From assembly GCA_039815415.1 (NCBI GenBank), contig JBCBZH010000132.1, positions 1-11,384 of the forward strand: a DNA stretch of 11,384 nucleotides, in the 5' to 3' direction. Shown here one piece after another: positions 1-6,771 of the stretch. Within the stretch, counting starts at the first letter, position 1; each line of letters opens with the position of its first letter. This DNA is from JBCBZH01 sp039815415. Lineage in GTDB: Bacteria; Bacteroidota; Rhodothermia; Rhodothermales; Rubricoccaceae. The notes beneath the pieces were generated by a model that was not told where the DNA came from, ran no database searches, and saw only the letters and a program-made list of their open reading frames with translations. The translations under genes were made by a program, and so were the position numbers.

Positions 1-1233
1 GTGGGGGCGGGGATGCACACGGCGCCCGGGCTGGCGGGGCAGATGTTCGCCACGCTCGGGCGAGCGCACGTCAACCTGCTGGCCTTCGCGCAGGGCGGCG
101 GCGACCATGCGTGCTCGGCCCTCGTGCCGGATGCCGATGTGCTGCAGGGTGTCCGCGCGCTCCACGAGACGTTCGCGCGGCGGCGCCTGCGGGCCCACGT
201 TGTCGTCATTGGAGCGGGCGTGCTGGGTCGCCGCGTGCTTGCACTGCTTGGCGATCAGGCTGAGACGCTACGGGCATCGGGGCTGAATCTGACGCTTGTC
301 GGGCTGGCGGGGTCGCGGCGCCAGCTGTGGGACGAGGGCGGACTCGATCCGGCGACGGCACGGCAGGCCCTCAAGACCGCCGAGATCTCGGACCTCGACG
401 CGCTGGTGAATCGCCTCAAGGCGGCGCGGCTGGAGCGGCTGATCGTGGTCGATGCAACGCCGAGCGCTGAGGTTGCCACGTGTCATGCAGCTCTCCTCGA
501 GGCGGGCATCGCCGTGGTGACGCCGAACAAGGAGGCGATGGGTCGTCCAGCGGCGGTATGGCGTCAGCTCGAGGCCGCCGCAAGGGCAGGGGAGGCGCCG
601 TACCTGTACGATGCGTCCGTGGGCGCGGGCCTCGGCGTGGTGGCTCGGCTACGGGACCTGCTTCGCACGGGAGACACGGTTCGGCGGATTGAGGGCGTGC
701 TTTCGGGGACGCTCGCGTTCGTGTTCAGCCAGCTTCGGGCGGGCGTGCTCTTTTCTGAGGCCGTCGCTCAGGCCCGCGATGCCGGGCTCACCGAGCCGGA
801 CGTGCGCGACGACCTCTCCGGGCGCGACGTGGCGCGCAAGCTGGCGCTCCTCGCCCGTGAGATGGGCCTCGATGCGGATACGGACGAGGCACACATCGAG
901 TCCCTCGTCCCAGCCGAGCTGGCGAATGTCCCGCTCGATGTGTTCTGGGAGCGCCTCCCAGAGTTCGACCTGGCGTGGGCGGAACGCCTCGCCGATGGAG
1001 ATGCCCAGTACGTCGCGCGTCTCTACGCTGACGGGCTGGTGGAGGCAGCCGTCGAAACAATCCCCGCGGGCTCGCGGCTTACGGGGCTTCGAGGCGCCGA
1101 GGTCGCCGTCGCGTTTCATACCGAGCGCTACGGCGATCACCCTCTTGTCCTACGTGGCCCCGGTGCCAATGCAGATGTGACAGCGTCTGTCATCCTCGCG
1201 GACATCGTCCGTGCGGCGGAAGCCATGCGTTAA
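1..1233 (+). CDS. thrA: Bifunctional aspartokinase/homoserine dehydrogenase, C-terminal part (5' end outside the window)
   Basis: This is the 3' part of a fused aspartokinase-homoserine dehydrogenase. The first codons (VGAGM) continue from upstream, so the GTG at base 1 is an internal codon, not a start, and the kinase domain is missing. Residues 1-57 resemble the end of the ACT regulatory region of ThrA (AHVNLLAFAQG). From residue 66 comes a homoserine dehydrogenase: nucleotide-binding GAGVLG at 71-76, TPNKEA at 174-179, LSGTLAF at 234-240, and TEPDVRDDLSGRDVARK at 264-280, which carries the conserved acidic residues and the catalytic Lys. The C-terminal PLVLRGPGANADVTA (381-395) matches the end of the ThrA/MetL family. 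The enzyme phosphorylates aspartate and reduces aspartate semialdehyde to homoserine, feeding Thr/Met and, through the semialdehyde, DAP/Lys. dapB follows 20 bp downstream. ThrA versus MetL identity cannot be settled by eye. A copy of the 10-mer CGAGCTGGCG lies at 915-924. Confidence 0.93.
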   Translation: MGAGMHTAPGLAGQMFATLGRAHVNLLAFAQGGGDHACSALVPDADVLQGVRALHETFARRRLRAHVVVIGAGVLGRRVLALLGDQAETLRASGLNLTLVGLAGSRRQLWDEGGLDPATARQALKTAEISDLDALVNRLKAARLERLIVVDATPSAEVATCHAALLEAGIAVVTPNKEAMGRPAAVWRQLEAAARAGEAPYLYDASVGAGLGVVARLRDLLRTGDTVRRIEGVLSGTLAFVFSQLRAGVLFSEAVAQARDAGLTEPDVRDDLSGRDVARKLALLAREMGLDADTDEAHIESLVPAELANVPLDVFWERLPEFDLAWAERLADGDAQYVARLYADGLVEAAVETIPAGSRLTGLRGAEVAVAFHTERYGDHPLVLRGPGANADVTASVILADIVRAAEAMR

Positions 1234-1253
1234 TCCATACTCGCCAGCTTGCT

Positions 1254-2003
1254 ATGAACATCGCCCTCGTTGGAACGGGACGCATGGGCCGGGCCGTTGA
1301 GGCCGTTGCCGCCGAGCGCGGCCACGCCATCGTCGCTCGCTTCGATGCGGAGACGCCGCTCCTCGACGCCCGCGACGCCAGCGCGTTGAATGGCGCTGAC
1401 GCGTGTATCGACTTCTCCGTGCCTGACGTGGCGCTCGACCAGATCCATCGCTACGCCTTCTGGGGCGTCGACGCGGTGGTGGGGACCACCGATTGGCACA
1501 ACGAGCTGGCGACCGTCCGCGACTGGGTGGACGAGGGCCAGATGGGCCTGCTCCACGCCTCCAACTTCTCCCTCGGTCTGGCGCTCGTCGCGCGCGCCCT
1601 CGAAGGCCTCCTTCCGCTTCTCGACCAGCTCGAGGACTACGACGCAGCCATTCACGAGACCCACCATGCGGCCAAGCTCGACAGCCCCAGCGGCACCGCC
1701 CTTACGCTCGCTCAGGTCTTGCTCAACGGACTGGCACGCAAGACCCACATCGAGCCTGAGGCCCAGCACAAGGCCATCGACGCCAGAGCGTTGCACGTCA
1801 CGTCGGCGCGTGTGGGGCACGTGTTTGGGGAGCACACCGTGATGTTGGATAGCGCCGTCGATCAGATCGAGATCGTCCACCGGGCGAAGGACCGACGCGC
1901 GTTCGCAGTCGGGGCTGTCCGGGCCGCCGAATGGGTCCACGGCAAGACTGGTCTCTTCACCCTCGACGATCTGCTTGCTTGGGAAGTGAGGGATGCCGGA
2001 TGA
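1254..2003 (+). CDS. dapB: 4-hydroxy-tetrahydrodipicolinate reductase
   Basis: DapB catalyses NAD(P)H-dependent reduction of 4-hydroxy-tetrahydrodipicolinate to tetrahydrodipicolinate, in the cytoplasm, on the way to meso-DAP and lysine. The 249-residue protein has the N-terminal Rossmann motif VGTGRMGRAV (6-15), FSVP (54-57), VGTTDW (76-81), ASNFSLG (102-108) and the DapB signature ETHHAAKLDSPSGTA (135-149). The signature contains the paired histidines 137/138, the catalytic Lys141 and the substrate-binding Ser-Gly-Thr. Its length is slightly below the E. coli enzyme (273 aa), as in many Bacteroidota. The ATG at 1254 places the nucleotide-binding strand right at the N terminus. No Shine-Dalgarno tract precedes it. 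The 20-bp gap after thrA suggests co-transcription. Exact 10-mer CGAGCTGGCG lies at 1502-1511, and a one-mismatch copy lies in the spacer at 1242-1251. Confidence 0.95.
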   Translation: MNIALVGTGRMGRAVEAVAAERGHAIVARFDAETPLLDARDASALNGADACIDFSVPDVALDQIHRYAFWGVDAVVGTTDWHNELATVRDWVDEGQMGLLHASNFSLGLALVARALEGLLPLLDQLEDYDAAIHETHHAAKLDSPSGTALTLAQVLLNGLARKTHIEPEAQHKAIDARALHVTSARVGHVFGEHTVMLDSAVDQIEIVHRAKDRRAFAVGAVRAAEWVHGKTGLFTLDDLLAWEVRDAG

Positions 2004-2085
2004 AAGACGGAGAGGGGAGGCCCGGGGCATCGTCATCCCGTAGTACGTTCTGTGTACCTCGCGTCGCCTCCGTCCCGGATCTGTC

Positions 2086-3009
2086 TTGACTCGCCAGCCT
2101 GTCTTTCGAGGGACTGCTCCAGCCCTCGTCACGCCCTTTACGCCGGATGGCGAGGTGGATGAACGGGCCTTCCGCGGCCTGATCGATCGCCAACTCGAGG
2201 GCAGCGCCGGACCGGATGGCACGATGTACCCGGGCGTCGAGGCGCTGGTGGTGCTGGGGACGACCGGCGAGAACCCGACCGTCACACATGACGAGCGCCG
2301 ACGATTGGTCGAGCTGGCGATGGAGCACACGGCGGAGCGCGTGCCGGTGATCGTGGGGACCGGCACCAACAGCACGGCCCAGAGCGTCACGTTTTCCAGA
2401 GAGGCCGCTGAGGCTGGAGCCGACGGGCTGCTGATCGTCGGGCCGTACTACAACAAGCCGACGCCTGACGGTGTGATGGCCCACGTCGGCGCCATTGCAG
2501 ATGCGACCGACTGCCCAATCATCCTCTACAACGTTCCGGGGCGAACCGGCTCCAACCTTACCGCCGATACCCTGCTCCGTCTAGCGGAGGCGGTCCCGAC
2601 CGTCGTCGGCATCAAGGAGGCGAGCGGAGACCTCAACCAGATCGCCGACGTGATCGCCGCGCGGCCCCACGGGCTGGCGGTCTATTCCGGCGACGACGAC
2701 CTCGCGTTCCCGACCGTCTGCCTCGGCGCGGAGGGCCTAATCTCGGTCGTCGCCAATGTGGCACCTGGCCCGACCGCCGAGCTGATCCGCCGCGCGCTGG
2801 CGAACGACCTCGAAGGCGCGCGTGCGCTCCACTACACGCTCCTCGAGGCCATGCGGGCGAGCTTCTTTGAGGCCAATCCCGGTCCGGTTAAGGCAGTCCT
2901 TGCCGAGATGGATCAGATGGGAGCCACGCTTCGTCTGCCCCTCGCCCCCCTCACCAACGCTGCCCGCCAGCGCGTTCTCGCGGCCTACCAGCCGTTCATT
3001 CGCTCCTGA
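2086..3009 (+). CDS. dapA: 4-hydroxy-tetrahydrodipicolinate synthase (TTG start)
   Basis: DapA condenses pyruvate with aspartate semialdehyde to give 4-hydroxy-tetrahydrodipicolinate, the first committed step of the DAP/lysine pathway. It is a class I aldolase-type (beta/alpha)8 barrel. Visible family features are the N-terminal strand GTAPALVTPF (9-18), the active-site loop LGTTGENPT (57-65) with the two threonines, GPYYNKPT (119-126), LYNVPGRTG (147-155) with Tyr148 and Arg153, and VVGIKEASGD (173-182) with the Schiff-base Lys177. The 307-residue length is a little above the usual ~292, partly from extra residues around 40-50. The start must be TTG at 2086: an in-frame TAG lies at 2041-2043, no ATG or GTG lies between, and the first conserved strand follows directly. 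The gene sits 82 bp after dapB and 3 bp before the next gene. An exact 10-mer repeat copy lies at 2310-2319. Confidence 0.94.
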   Translation: MTRQPVFRGTAPALVTPFTPDGEVDERAFRGLIDRQLEGSAGPDGTMYPGVEALVVLGTTGENPTVTHDERRRLVELAMEHTAERVPVIVGTGTNSTAQSVTFSREAAEAGADGLLIVGPYYNKPTPDGVMAHVGAIADATDCPIILYNVPGRTGSNLTADTLLRLAEAVPTVVGIKEASGDLNQIADVIAARPHGLAVYSGDDDLAFPTVCLGAEGLISVVANVAPGPTAELIRRALANDLEGARALHYTLLEAMRASFFEANPGPVKAVLAEMDQMGATLRLPLAPLTNAARQRVLAAYQPFIRS

Positions 3010-3012
3010 TCC

Positions 3013-3387
3013 ATGCGTCCTGCCGACACCACCACTGTTCTTCGCGACTACCTCGCCGGGTGGAACGCCTCCGACGCCGACACGCGCCATGGGCTTCTCG
3101 CCAATGCCGTCGTGCGAGACGTGGTCTACATCGACCCGCACATCCCGGAGCCTCTGGCGGGCCTGCCGGAGCTGGAAGCCCACATCGCCACCTTCCGGCT
3201 GAAGTACGATCACAAGCTTGAAGCAGCCCTTCCTGCGGACGTTGTTCATGGCGTGCTCCGCACGCGCTGGCGCCTGAAGCTGCCCGAGGGCGAGGAGATG
3301 TCGCGTGGCCTCTTCGTGGCTGACATCGGCTCCAACGGGCGCCTCACGCGCATCATCCACTTCCTCGATCGTCGAGCTGGCGAGTAG
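3013..3387 (+). CDS. Small NTF2/SnoaL-fold protein inside the dap cluster
   Basis: This 124-residue cytoplasmic protein has no signal peptide or membrane segment. Its layout resembles NTF2-like/SnoaL-like alpha+beta barrels: an N-terminal helix with a conserved Trp (LRDYLAGWNASD, 10-21), VVYIDPHIPEPLAGLPEL (37-54) like the family's 'YxDPxxxxGxxel' segment, a helix HIATFR (57-62), and C-terminal strands VLRTRWRL and RLTRIIHFLD. Such folds serve many small-molecule enzymes and binding proteins, so no reaction can be assigned. It starts 3 bp after the dapA stop and precedes dapD, so it is almost certainly co-transcribed with the DAP genes. That suggests, but does not show, a link to a DAP-pathway intermediate. 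Its last codons form the left arm of a 13-bp inverted repeat, with the TAG stop at the start of the hairpin loop. Confidence 0.8.
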   Translation: MRPADTTTVLRDYLAGWNASDADTRHGLLANAVVRDVVYIDPHIPEPLAGLPELEAHIATFRLKYDHKLEAALPADVVHGVLRTRWRLKLPEGEEMSRGLFVADIGSNGRLTRIIHFLDRRAGE

Positions 3388-3405
3388 CGTTTCTCGCCAG
3401 CTCGA
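3372..3405. repeat. 13-bp inverted pair of the repeat at the end of the NTF2-like gene
   Basis: TCGAGCTGGCGAG (3372-3384) and CTCGCCAGCTCGA (3393-3405) form a perfect 13-bp stem with an 8-nt loop. The left arm encodes the last residues of the NTF2-like protein (RRAGE) and its TAG stop (3385-3387) opens the loop. A terminating ribosome would cover the left arm, so folding should depend on translation. dapD begins 52 bp downstream. A T-rich stretch lies at 3430-3456, not directly after the stem. Confidence 0.85.
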
Positions 3406-3456
3406 GTCACAAGAAGCGGGCTGGCGCGTGTTTGTTCTGTCTGATTCTTCCTCTGT

Positions 3457-4299
3457 ATGTCTGACCTCGACGTTCTCCGCCAGCGCATCGAGCACCACGC
3501 CGACCACGATCCCGATTCGCTCGACACGCGCGATGCGATGCTCGCCTTTCGAACGCTTCGGCGTGCGTTGGAGGACGGAGCGGTTCGTGCCGCTGAGCAC
3601 GGCTTCGACGGCGTGTGGCGGGCCAACGCCTGGGTAAAGAAGGGCATCCTGCTCGGCTTCCGGCTCGGCCAGCTCGAGGATTCGGAGGCTGGCCCCTTCT
3701 CATTCGTAGACAAGGACACGTATCCCGCGCGGGCCTTCACGGCAGAAGAGGGTGTGCGCGTTGTACCGGGAGGATCAACGGTTCGGCGGGGCGCCTATCT
3801 GGCTCCCAGCGTGGTGTGCATGCCCCCGATGTACGTCAATGTGGGGGCCTACGTAGATGCCGGGACGATGGTCGACAGCCACGCGCTGGTGGGGAGCTGT
3901 GCCCAAATCGGTCAGCGGGTGCATCTCTCCGCGGCGGCCCAGATTGGCGGCGTGCTCGAGCCCATCGGTGCTGCGCCGGTCGTGGTCGAAGACGACGTGT
4001 TTGTCGGCGGTGGGTGTGGCGTCTACGAGGGGACGGTCGTTCGCCAGCGCGCCGTGCTCGCGGCGGGCGTCATCCTCACACGCTCCACGCGAGTCTACGA
4101 TTTGGTGAACGAGACCGTACTCAGAGCTGGCAACGGGCCGCTTGAGATTCCGTCGGGGGCAGTGGTCGTGCCCGGAACGCGCGCCGTCGATTCCGATTTC
4201 GGGCGCGAACACGGCCTCAGTCTCAGCGCTCCCGCCATTGTCAAGTACCGCGACGCCAGCACCGATGCCAGCACGACGCTGGAGGACGCACTCCGCTAG
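3457..4299 (+). CDS. dapD: 2,3,4,5-tetrahydropyridine-2,6-dicarboxylate N-succinyltransferase
   Basis: DapD transfers succinyl from succinyl-CoA to tetrahydrodipicolinate, defining the succinylase branch of DAP synthesis. The 280-residue protein (E. coli: 274) has an N-terminal helical region with WRANAWVKKGILLGFRL (54-70), matching the DapD substrate-binding segment. A left-handed beta-helix of hexapeptide repeats follows from about 105 to 245: GAYLAPSVVCMPPMYVNVGAYVD, MVDSHALVGSCAQIG, VHLSAAAQIGGVLEP, then VEDDVFVGGGCGVYEG. Candidate catalytic acids are Asp140 (MVD) and Glu191 (YEG), by analogy with E. coli Asp141/Glu189. The ATG at 3457 gives an N terminus like that of homologues. No Shine-Dalgarno tract is present. 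A 13-bp hairpin and a T-rich stretch (3430-3456) separate it from the NTF2-like gene, so its expression could be attenuated. It converges with mreD with a 27-bp gap. Confidence 0.94.
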   Translation: MSDLDVLRQRIEHHADHDPDSLDTRDAMLAFRTLRRALEDGAVRAAEHGFDGVWRANAWVKKGILLGFRLGQLEDSEAGPFSFVDKDTYPARAFTAEEGVRVVPGGSTVRRGAYLAPSVVCMPPMYVNVGAYVDAGTMVDSHALVGSCAQIGQRVHLSAAAQIGGVLEPIGAAPVVVEDDVFVGGGCGVYEGTVVRQRAVLAAGVILTRSTRVYDLVNETVLRAGNGPLEIPSGAVVVPGTRAVDSDFGREHGLSLSAPAIVKYRDASTDASTTLEDALR

Positions 4300-4301
4300 G
4301 G

Positions 4302-4323
4302 GAGGAGCCCACAGCGGGACCTC
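4302..4323. terminator. Candidate terminator hairpin between convergent dapD and mreD
   Basis: GAGG (4302-4305) can pair with CCTC (4320-4323) and CCC (4308-4310) with GGG (4316-4318), with a small internal bulge and a 5-nt ACAGC loop. It fills the 27-bp gap between two convergent genes, where a bidirectional terminator is expected. No clear T tract follows on either strand, so intrinsic termination is uncertain. Confidence 0.35.
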
Positions 4324-4326
4324 GTC

Positions 4327-4803
4327 TTAACTCCGTGATCGGAAGAGGGACGCCACCAGGGCGACGACCGCCGTGTAGAGCGCGCCGCCGAACCACAGGC
4401 CGACGATCAGGAACAGATTGCGCGTGTCCTCGCCCAACGCCAGCAGGATGGTCAGCAACCCGTGGTGGACCACGGCCACCACCAGCGCGCCGATGAGCGC
4501 CTGGAAGGGGTCAATCCGCATCTTGTCGCCCTGATCCGACTGGAAGAAGCCGATCACGAACCCCATGACCGTTTTGATCATGGCATTCATGCCAAGAGGA
4601 AAGCCGACGACGATGTCCATCAGCAGGCCCGCTCCGAAACCGGCCACGGCGCCCGCTACGCGGCCATACTGGAGTGCCTGGAGGGCCACATAGAGCAGCA
4701 CCACATCCGGAACCACGCCCCACAGCTGGAGCCGCTTGAAGACCAGCCACTGGACCAGCACCACCCCGACGCCCAGAGCGATCTGGCGGAGAACAGCGGG
4801 CAT
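4327..4803 (-). CDS. mreD: Rod shape-determining protein MreD
   Basis: This is a 158-residue polytopic inner-membrane protein. Hydrophobic segments lie at about 7-23, 33-46, 49-66, 71-88, 101-123 and 130-153. The family landmark is DIVVGFPLGMNAMIKTVMGFVIGFF (63-87), the Asp followed by Pro-Leu-Gly and a glycine-rich helix. MreD belongs to the elongasome with MreB, MreC, PBP2 and RodA, and helps direct lateral wall synthesis. It is unusual that no mreC or mreB precedes it here; the gene upstream on the same strand, 213 bp away, is dacB. A split mre cluster is the likely reading, with mreBC elsewhere. The ATG at 4803 gives a natural N terminus with a short polar lead before the first membrane segment. 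The family is assigned from topology plus this motif, so confidence is good but not absolute. Confidence 0.82.
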   Translation of the reverse strand: MPAVLRQIALGVGVVLVQWLVFKRLQLWGVVPDVVLLYVALQALQYGRVAGAVAGFGAGLLMDIVVGFPLGMNAMIKTVMGFVIGFFQSDQGDKMRIDPFQALIGALVVAVVHHGLLTILLALGEDTRNLFLIVGLWFGGALYTAVVALVASLFRSRS

Positions 4804-4890
4804 GGGCGGGACGAGCGAGGGGCGACACAGCGGGACCGAAAGCTACGCGCTGGGAAGGGCGATGAGCTGAGAGCCAGGAGCCATCCCCCT

Positions 4891-4900
4891 CGCCAGCTCG
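4891..4900 (-). repeat. Single intergenic copy of the 10-mer repeat
   Basis: This is an exact reverse-orientation copy (CGCCAGCTCG) with the extended flanks TCGCCAGCTCGA at 4890-4901. It lies alone between mreD and the dacB 3' hairpin, about 60 bp from the nearest other copy. Confidence 0.85.
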
Positions 4901-4958
4901 ACGTGCTCTGCTTCAGGCTGATGAGCGAGACGGCAGTGAGGATTCGAGCCGCCGGAAC

Positions 4959-4991
4959 CGCCAGCTCGAACCCAGACCCGCCGAGCTGGCG
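4959..4991. repeat. Inverted pair of the 10-mer repeat downstream of dacB
   Basis: CGCCAGCTCG (4959-4968) and CGAGCTGGCG (4982-4991) form a perfect 10-bp inverted repeat with a 13-nt loop. It begins 26 bp past the dacB stop in the direction of dacB transcription, where a terminator is expected. No T tract follows the stem on the minus strand, so it may stabilise the 3' end or serve another purpose rather than act as a classic intrinsic terminator. Confidence 0.8.
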
Positions 4992-5016
4992 ATGCGCATG
5001 GGCGCACCTCGATGCT

Positions 5017-6540
5017 CTACTCCTCGTCAATCGGGATCCGGGTGCCTTCGGCCAGCGCACGGACGATGCGGTCGGCTGCCTGGGCGATGCGGCCTCCGCG
5101 TGTGGTGTAGTGATTCGCCATGATGACGAAAACAAGCGGCTCGCCGCGTGGCCCATCGACATAGCCTGCGAGGCAGCGGACCGAGAGCAGCGAGCCGGTC
5201 TTGGCACGGACAGGGACGCCGCGCAGGCGCGAGCGAAGCGTGGAGCCAGGGCTTCCGCCCGTAGGAAGGGCGCGCATGAAGACGCCACTGGCGGGATGAT
5301 CCCGCATCTCGCTGAGCACCGCCGCCAGCGCCATCGGGGAGATCAGGTTCTTGCGCGAGAGGCCCGAGCCGTCCACGATGTTGAGGCCATCGGTGTCGGC
5401 GCCCGCCTCGTCGGCGAAGGAGAGGACGCGGCGGATGCCGCCATCCAGCGAGCCGTTGGGGGAGACGGTGCGGAGGAGCTGCTCGGCGTACAGGTTGTCG
5501 CTCTCCGCCAGCACGCGGGCCACGATCCGGTCGAGCGTCGGGGAGACGGTGACCTGCAGCGGCTCGGCGCTGTCATAGTTGACCGGGGTCGGCAGGTCAT
5601 CGGCATCCACCATCTGGGCCGGCACGGTGATGCCTGCCTCCTGGAGGCGGTCCGCCAGCGCGGCGGCGGCGTAGAGCGTCGGGTTGGCGACGGGCAGGCG
5701 GAGGGTGCCGCGGTAGCGCGCGGACACGCCGCCATCGAGCACGATGTCATCGGTGCCGAGGGCGCGCCGGACCGTCAGGCCGCGCCGCCCCGTCACCACG
5801 TCGGCGGTGATGGAGCCGAAGCCGGGCGGGTCGATTTCGACGCTCGCCTGCGCTCCGTTGGACGTCCCCGCCAGCTTGACGTTGACGAGGTTGTCGGCCC
5901 ACGGCAGGCCGCCCCCCGCAGGGGCATAGCTCTCGGTGGCAATGTGGCTCACGTCCCAGCCCTCCGGGTAGGGCTCGTCCTCGCCGCGTCCGTCGTCCCC
6001 GATGATGCGCCCTTCGATGCGCCGCACGCCCGCCTCCGCCAGAGCGTTGGCCCAGGTCTCCATTGGGTCCTCGGAGGACAGGTCGCTGCCGAAGGTTGGG
6101 TCGCCCGCGCCTCGGATGACCAGATCCCCGCGCAGGATGCCGTCCGCGCCTTCGTCGCCGAAGAAGTAGAGGCGGGTGGTATAGCGGTGGTCCGGCCCCA
6201 GCACGTCCAGCGCCGTCGCGCTGGTGAGCAGCTTCAGCGTGGAGGCCGGCATGAAGTTCTTCCGGGCGTTCCGGCTCACGATCACGCGGCCCGTCTGGGC
6301 ATCTTGCACGAAAATGCCCCAGAAGGCCTGCGGCAGGTCCGGGTCCTCCAGGATCTCCGTGATGGCCTCCCGGGTCGCCAGCTCGATCTCGGCCTGGGAG
6401 CGGGTCTCGGGGGCCTTGTAGGTGGTGTCGAGAGTCGGTGGCTCCTCGCCCTTCGGTCCGCTGGGCGTGGACTGGGACGCGCCGATGGAGGGCACGGCGA
6501 AGGTGACGAGCAGGAGGGGGAGGAGAAGAAGGCGTCGCAT
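5017..6540 (-). CDS. dacB: D-alanyl-D-alanine carboxypeptidase/endopeptidase, PBP4 type (peptidase S13)
   Basis: This exported low-molecular-mass penicillin-binding protein trims pentapeptide stems and can cut peptide cross-bridges in periplasmic peptidoglycan. The 507-residue length fits PBP4 (E. coli: 477). An N-terminal signal peptide (MRRLLLLPLLLVTFAVPSIGAS, residues 1-22) is clear. All three active-site motifs of the family are intact: SxxK as PASTLK with Ser100 and Lys103, SxN as ESDN with Ser347-Asp348-Asn349, and KTG at 447-449. The large insertion between SxxK and SxN is typical of class C PBPs and contains VIRGAGDPTFG (141-151) and GDDGRG. DGSGLSRKNLISP (390-402) is also characteristic. 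The ATG at 6540 is chosen because the signal peptide starts there. It is followed by mreD and is divergent from the DUF3098 gene. A 10-mer repeat copy lies in the gene at 6376-6385. Confidence 0.94.
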   Translation of the reverse strand: MRRLLLLPLLLVTFAVPSIGASQSTPSGPKGEEPPTLDTTYKAPETRSQAEIELATREAITEILEDPDLPQAFWGIFVQDAQTGRVIVSRNARKNFMPASTLKLLTSATALDVLGPDHRYTTRLYFFGDEGADGILRGDLVIRGAGDPTFGSDLSSEDPMETWANALAEAGVRRIEGRIIGDDGRGEDEPYPEGWDVSHIATESYAPAGGGLPWADNLVNVKLAGTSNGAQASVEIDPPGFGSITADVVTGRRGLTVRRALGTDDIVLDGGVSARYRGTLRLPVANPTLYAAAALADRLQEAGITVPAQMVDADDLPTPVNYDSAEPLQVTVSPTLDRIVARVLAESDNLYAEQLLRTVSPNGSLDGGIRRVLSFADEAGADTDGLNIVDGSGLSRKNLISPMALAAVLSEMRDHPASGVFMRALPTGGSPGSTLRSRLRGVPVRAKTGSLLSVRCLAGYVDGPRGEPLVFVIMANHYTTRGGRIAQAADRIVRALAEGTRIPIDEE

Positions 6541-6559
6541 GGGCGTGGGGGACAGTGCG

Positions 6560-6568
6560 CAAGCTAGT
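6560..6568 (-). promoter_or_regulatory. Possible -7 element upstream of dacB
   Basis: On the minus strand the sequence CACTAGCTTG ends about 20 nt before the dacB ATG. TAGCTTG resembles the Bacteroidota -7 consensus TAnnTTTG with one T missing. The same 10-mer occurs directly before the DUF4139 gene, another exported-protein gene. No convincing -33 TTTG is placed at the usual spacing, so this is tentative. Confidence 0.25.
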
Positions 6569-6658
6569 GGTCGGCCTCAGCAATTCCGACGGATTGTTGT
6601 CGCTTCTGTGCGAGGCGGCCAACGGGGATGTCCACGCATCCCGCATCTCTCGTCCAGG

Positions 6659-6715
6659 CGCCAGCTCGTCTGAAGGACTGAGACGGTGCCCTCGCTTCCC
6701 TCCGTCGAGCTGGCG
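6659..6715. repeat. Inverted pair of the 10-mer repeat in a divergent promoter region
   Basis: CGCCAGCTCG (6659-6668) and CGAGCTGGCG (6706-6715) are exact inverted copies separated by 37 bp. They lie in the 231-bp region between divergent dacB and the DUF3098 gene. Because neither gene ends here, a terminator role does not explain this pair. It is a useful test case for the repeat's function. Confidence 0.85.
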
Positions 6716-6771
6716 AATCGGGGGGAAGAGGTGCGGTTATCTTGGCATCCCCACCCACACTCCCAGTCTGT

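Larger units (their letters stand above)
4804..5016. other. 213-bp spacer between dacB and mreD
   Basis: This intergenic stretch lies between two minus-strand genes and holds no ORF with recognisable content. It contains three exact copies of the CGAGCTGGCG 10-mer: a single at 4891-4900 and an inverted pair at 4959-4968/4982-4991. The pair sits just downstream of the dacB stop. The mreD promoter, if separate, should lie in the mreD-proximal half, but I see no clear consensus. Confidence 0.6.

Noticed and set aside
1230..2390. Long minus-strand frame (386 codons) opposite dapB and dapA
   Set aside because: dapB and dapA carry their catalytic motifs on the + strand; the antisense translation has no recognisable domain.
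3431..3463. TTTG (3431-3434) and TATGTCTG (3456-3463) resembling a Bacteroidota promoter for dapD
   Set aside because: The -7-like element overlaps the dapD start codon, so transcription would begin inside the coding region.
4940..4992. Sequences resembling tRNA T-loops (TTCGA in GC-rich context), also at 8033-8040
   Set aside because: No matching acceptor, D and anticodon arms could be built around them. The first is part of the repeat pair region and the second lies inside namZ.
4462..6567. A 701-codon open frame on the + strand opposite dacB and mreD
   Set aside because: It lies antisense to two genes with complete family motifs, crosses the dacB-mreD spacer, and its translation is Arg/Gly/His/Ala-rich low-complexity sequence typical of long antisense frames in GC-rich DNA.
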